Of a stretch of 64,000 bases of DNA, positions 60,529 to 64,000 are shown in pieces. Within the stretch, counting starts at the first letter, position 1. The number at the start of each line of letters is the position of its first letter. The notes beneath the pieces are model-generated. The model had not been told where the DNA came from and ran no database searches. It saw only the letters and a program-made list of their open reading frames with translations. The DNA lies in contig OV121088.1 of the NCBI GenBank assembly GCA_921293015.1, positions 1,240,001-1,304,000 of the forward strand. Reading direction: 5' to 3'. The stretch comes from Phorcus lineatus (lineage: Eukaryota > Mollusca > Gastropoda > Trochida > Trochidae). A program made the translations under genes and the position numbers.

Positions 60529-61410
60529 ATGAACCGTGTCCTCCTCTTCACCACAGCAGTACTCGCCTCTCTGGGTGCAACTTGCTATGCTCAAGGTCAG
60601 TGAAATATTACTGATGTCTTCTATAACCGATACTGTAAATGTAACGTCATTATTGTGAATGATAACTTTAATGAACAAAAATCAATCAATCCTATTTCTA
60701 AGTGAGACGTTGCCTGCTTGGCGTTCCTCCCCATCCTCGTTTATTTGGCTTTTTAGACTCCATTTTCGAGTATTCTTTTCTAACTTTAAATTTTGATTAC
60801 AAATGGATTACAACTAAAAGTCTATATCATGGTCTAAAGGTGGTGAATCATTGTGATATTTTTAAAATTATATTTTAGAACTCAAGTATTTACTTAGAAT
60901 GATTCCAAATACAAGAAACATATTTTCTATCATGTGGTAGGAAATGGACATCGGAGAATAATCGTCATCAGGAGGCCTTCAACATCAAGTTCCTCAAGTT
61001 CCGTCTCAGCCGCTGTACAAACCCCATCTTTCCCTTCATCCGCACCATCGGCCTTGACCAGAAACGCCGCAGCACCCTCTTCCAAAGTCACTTCCGGTTC
61101 CTACGACGCCTCACAAGGTTACGACCACGGACGTATGTATCACAATCTGATGCTCGCTGAGCACCTGGACGTCCCCTACTCCCGAGACCCGACCCGACAC
61201 TACCTCAGCAACAAGCTGGACATCCCCTACGTTCTGCTGGCCAACAGAGGCAACTCCGGCGGCTTCGACCACGTCAACTACCTCATCAGTCAGAAACTTG
61301 ACATGCCCTATCTGCCTCTCCTGTCAAACGGCAAACGTGGTGGCGCTGATCCGCTTCGTACCGCTTACATCTTGGATTCTCTCGACGCACCGGTCATCTA
61401 CAGAATTTGA
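60529..61410 (+). CDS. G6: small secreted protein, paralogue of G5
   Basis: Coding exons are 60529-60595 and 60941-61410, phase-1 intron, 178 residues. The signal peptide MNRVLFTTAVLASLGATCYA has the same length as that of G5 but a different sequence. The mature start NGHRRIIVIRRPSTSS is followed by a longer serine run, then a Ser/Ala linker and the same LDVP, LDIP, LDMP and LDAP repeats as G5. From GSYDASQGYDHGRM to the poly(A) site the DNA matches G5 almost base for base (a two-base swap, TTA/TAT, after ATG), whereas introns, signal peptide and linker have diverged. Probably expressed, but no clear promoter was found. Function unknown. Confidence 0.8.
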
Positions 61411-61457
61411 GCTTGTATTTATTTTCATTGCTGAGTTTGTGGGTTCATCTATTTATG

Positions 61458-61463
61458 AATAAA
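61458..61463 (+). terminator. G6 poly(A) signal
   Basis: AATAAA, same context as G5. Confidence 0.75.
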
Positions 61464-61568
61464 TCATCCAAGTCATCTCTGTTGTCTCTGACGTTCTTTT
61501 TTTTCATTTGAAATGCTGACCATGTTGAATTACTAGTCACTAGTTAAACAGGAGTCCTTTTATTTGCA

Positions 61569-61710
61569 ACGACCATGTCAACTACCTCATCAGTCAGAAA
61601 CTGCTTACATCTTTGATTCTCTCGATCATCTACAGGTTTTGAGTTTGTATTGAATTTGGTTTTTAAAGAGTGTTGGTTTTAATGAGTAAATCATTTCATG
61701 TCATCAAATG
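61569..61710 (+). pseudogene. Decayed third copy of the G5/G6 large exon
   Basis: CGACCATGTCAACTACCTCA followed by TCAGTCAGAAAC matches the VNYLISQKL part of G5/G6. It then jumps, with about 65 bases missing, to TGCTTACATCTTTGATTCTC and TCATCTACAG, the family C-terminus, followed by a diverged 3' UTR with a damaged poly(A) signal (GAGTAAATCAT). No signal exon and no intact frame. A remnant of a third tandem unit. Confidence 0.8.
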
Positions 61711-61719
61711 AAGTCATCA

Positions 61720-62008
61720 GTTATTCCATTAAAAAATTATTTGTTGTTGGAAATACTTGATATTTGATTTTTCTTGGAAGGATACACACTGTGCCAAATG
61801 TCATTTGTATCCGAATTTACCGTGTTAATGTTGAGACCGAGGTATAATTCAATAAACATAACAATGGTTGTAACAGAATCAAATACATTGGAGGGAGGCA
61901 AGGTATGGTGGAGCAAGGCCATGCAGGCATTTAACTACGTGAAGGACGATCTTGAAGACATTCCTGCAAGAAACTGTTAAATGATTAAGCATTGATTATT
62001 AGTTTTTA
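61720..62008. other. Spacer before mariner copy 2
   Basis: A 68-residue frame at 61774-61980 has no recognised motif. The region ends at the TA target site (62007-62008). Confidence 0.35.
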
Positions 62009-63231
62009 CGAGGGTATAAAATTCGTATAATAAGCATGATAACAATCGGCTACTTCCAAATTTTGTATAAACCTTGAAAGAGATAAAATATTGCAACCAT
62101 CCATAGATTTGTTTTCGAGATGTCACATCCCAAAGTGCACAGGGGTGAAGAAACTTAAAAACATTAATGATGTTTAAAAGCGTGCAGTAATCAACTATTT
62201 GTTCCGGAAATAAATGTCTGCAAAAAATGAAGACATGGTCGATAAATTAGGTGAAAACTCCCTTGCATCCCCCACAGTTGCCAAGTGGATTGCTGAATTT
62301 AAACGTGGACTTCAAAGTTTCTTAGATTGTGCCACGTATGGTCAGCCATGGCCAAGAACATCCAACAGTGATGTTCAAGTAGATGCTCTTCACAACATGG
62401 TGCATGCAGACAGTTGTGTGACCATCCAACACATAGCTGAGACACTGACAAATTGACAGATTCAAAGAAACCTTTTGCTCGATTGGAATGGAGACAGGAA
62501 TAATTTCCTGAAATGATTAGAGACCCAGTGCGAGACGAGGGTACATCACTTTGACCCTGCAAACCAAAAACCAAAGCAAACGGAGGAAGCATGCCGATTC
62601 CCCACCCCAGAAAGCGTTCCATCTACTGGAAAGGTGATGGACACTACGTTTGTGTCATCTTCCCCGCAAGGCCAAGCTAGCGCACGTTATCTATAAACGT
62701 GCTCATCTTAGAGCAACGTTGGCTAGCTAGGCTTTGCGGGGAAGATGCGTTTGTGTCAGATCCAGATCATGTCTTAAACGGCGAGTTTGTTAAGATTCCT
62801 TCAGGTAGAAGTTATTCATTACCCCGTTATAAAACCAACAGAGGTAAAATACATTCACTCCTTTCAGCGTTCGTCTGTTTAAGGATCTTTGATTTAATAA
62901 TGTGTTTGTTTATGTATCACATGTATGTTTCTGTATGTTCAAGATCTGTAATGATACAAACTGAATTCCTTTTGGGTAATAAAGTATTATAATTATTAGG
63001 TAGGTCCCATCAAGACCAAGCGGCGAGGGAAGCCCAGTGCAGGAGTGCTGTTCCTTCAGGACAATACTTCCGTCCACACAGCACATGTGACTGTCACTGC
63101 CGCGACCAAATGTGGCTTGGAAATTTTGATTTGGCACCAACAGGCGTCTTCATCTTGCCCAATCTGAAGAAACATTGTTATACTTTGATCTTGCTTCTAA
63201 GTCATTCTACGAACCTTTTTATTTACCCTCG
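62009..63231 (+). mobile_element. mariner-family transposon, decayed copy 2
   Basis: The left end CGAGGGTATAAAATTCG follows a TA; the right end is TACGAACC ... TTTACCCTCG. The transposase is broken but recognisable: an HTH-like N-terminus (VIDKLGEN-type, SPTVAKWIAEFKRG), VTIQHIAETLTN, THVETQCETRV-like and HHFDPANQKPKQTEE blocks, then IKTKRRGKPSAGVLFLQDNT near 63012-63070, where DNAPAH has become DNTSVH. About 50 residues around the first catalytic Asp are replaced by ~350 bp that include a hairpin MITE. It is of the same family as the copy at 22151-23244. Confidence 0.85.
62656..62747. mobile_element. Hairpin MITE with 9-bp target duplication (copy 2)
   Basis: A 92-bp inverted repeat, CATCTTCCCCGCAAGGC at the left and GGGGAAGATG at the right, flanked by perfect 9-bp duplications CGTTTGTGT (62647-62655 and 62748-62756). 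It shares termini and duplication length with the element at 10298-10384. It is nested in mariner copy 2, so it is the younger insertion. Confidence 0.85.
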
Positions 63232-63239
63232 GAGTTACT

Positions 63240-63490
63240 CTACTCTATCTGCTACTTTCCTGTGTTGGTAGTAGGTCAATTGCGTCCTCGGTAAGGTGTG
63301 TCAAGGCTGATACTTAACGGTTTTAATCTGCTTTTCTTCTCATAGAGGTTCAACAGTAAAGGCCGTGGTGATGTTGTAGACTATTAAAACATGTTTAGAC
63401 ACAGTTACAATAGTATATCTAATTGGAATACGGAGGTGTGGGTGATTTGGAGTTTAACGACGATTTCAAGAGCATTTCACTAATATCACG
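63240..63490. other. Spacer between mariner copy 2 and the SINE
   Basis: Nothing recognised. Confidence 0.4.
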
Positions 63491-63496
63491 GTTGTT

Positions 63497-63755
63497 AGTA
63501 TTATTGCAGGGAGAAATCCCGCAACACTATGGGCTATGCATTGCGGTGAAACCATTGCGGTGAAACCTTAGAGAATAGGCTGAAATTAGCAAACCATAGG
63601 TGGTACTGAAATTCAGTGTAGCATTGCACCCAAACCTTACTGCGTGTAGAAAAGTTCTCTACTGCAGACAAAGTTACCGAGCCCCTGGTGAGATTCGAAC
63701 CTCGGACCTCTTTATCCGAAACCGAAGGCGCTAACCACAGCGCTATTCCGCCCCC
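63497..63755 (-). mobile_element. tRNA-derived SINE, copy 2
   Basis: Minus strand: GGGGCGGAATAGCGCTGTGG, then box A-like TGGTTAGCGCC and box B GGTTCGAATCTC, then GGGGCTCGGTAAC. It is closer to a functional tRNA promoter than the copy at 480-730. The distal part has a tandem duplication of ATTGCGGTGAAACC. Confidence 0.85.
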
Positions 63756-64000
63756 TCGGAATTTTGAATTTGAACCTCTGAATCATGAATAATTTCGCAT
63801 CTTTCCGTTATCAATTAGCCATGAGAAAACACCTAAGTTTTTTCACAGTCAAACTACCGCCAGATAAGTTGATTTTGCTTTGTTCATAGGAATACACAAA
63901 TTAACTCTTCAAGGTATTTAATACTATTAAATGTTCAAACGCATGAAGATTCCTGAAATCGCTGTATTAAGATATGTTTTCACAAAATGTTTTTGATTTA

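Overview
The window is eukaryotic. Coding sequence is split by GT-AG introns, AATAAA signals follow the stop codons, TATA-type promoters are visible, and the AT-rich spacers hold animal-type repeats: tRNA-derived SINEs, mariner copies, non-LTR retrotransposon tails and MITEs. The repeat style (elements built on ~150-bp tandem units, long CTA minisatellites) and the fast-evolving low-complexity secreted proteins suggest a marine lophotrochozoan, most likely a mollusc. That assignment is an inference from style; no species marker was recognised.

Layout. (1) 1-6.9 kb: the 3' part of a plus-strand gene for an arginine-rich, probably nuclear, repeat protein. Two long open frames join in frame through a clean GT-AG intron; the upstream intron holds a SINE, a hAT-like element and a ~152-bp satellite. 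(2) 7-10.4 kb: repeats. (3) 10.8-12.4 kb: three exons of the C-terminal glutaredoxin domain of a GLRX3/PICOT-like protein. (4) 12.4-18.6 kb: no gene seen. (5) 18.7-61.7 kb: a cluster of six intact genes, here called G1 to G6, plus a decayed fragment, for secreted low-complexity proteins. G1, G2, G3, G5 and G6 are on the plus strand and G4 on the minus strand. G1 and G2 are near-identical copies 11 kb apart, with a mariner and about 7 kb of CTA-rich minisatellite carrying LINE fragments between them. A LINE graveyard and a CTA array separate G2 from G3. A TAATTA-rich satellite and two foldback elements lie between G3 and G4. G5 and G6 are a tandem pair. (6) 62-63.8 kb: a second mariner fossil, split by a hairpin MITE, and a second SINE.

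G1-G6 share one gene plan. An exon with 5' UTR and signal peptide ends in a phase-1 donor and is followed by one large exon for the mature protein. Conserved pieces are an N-terminal R-x-YNPYS-x-YNR block (G1-G3), a short beta-like strand followed by EDHPxP (G1-G4) or RRPS (G5, G6), a fast-evolving Gln/Ser/Ala/Pro/Thr linker, and C-terminal repeats centred on [LM]-D-[LFVIMA]-P. Promoters of G1-G4 carry an ATTGTT-ACGTCA-type element near the TATA box, exact in G1 and G3; G5 has a perfect CRE. This is most simply read as a co-regulated family of extracellular matrix-like proteins, perhaps shell, mucus, egg-coat or adhesive. Tissue and function cannot be read from the sequence. G1/G2 and G5/G6 show exon-limited near-identity that suggests gene conversion.
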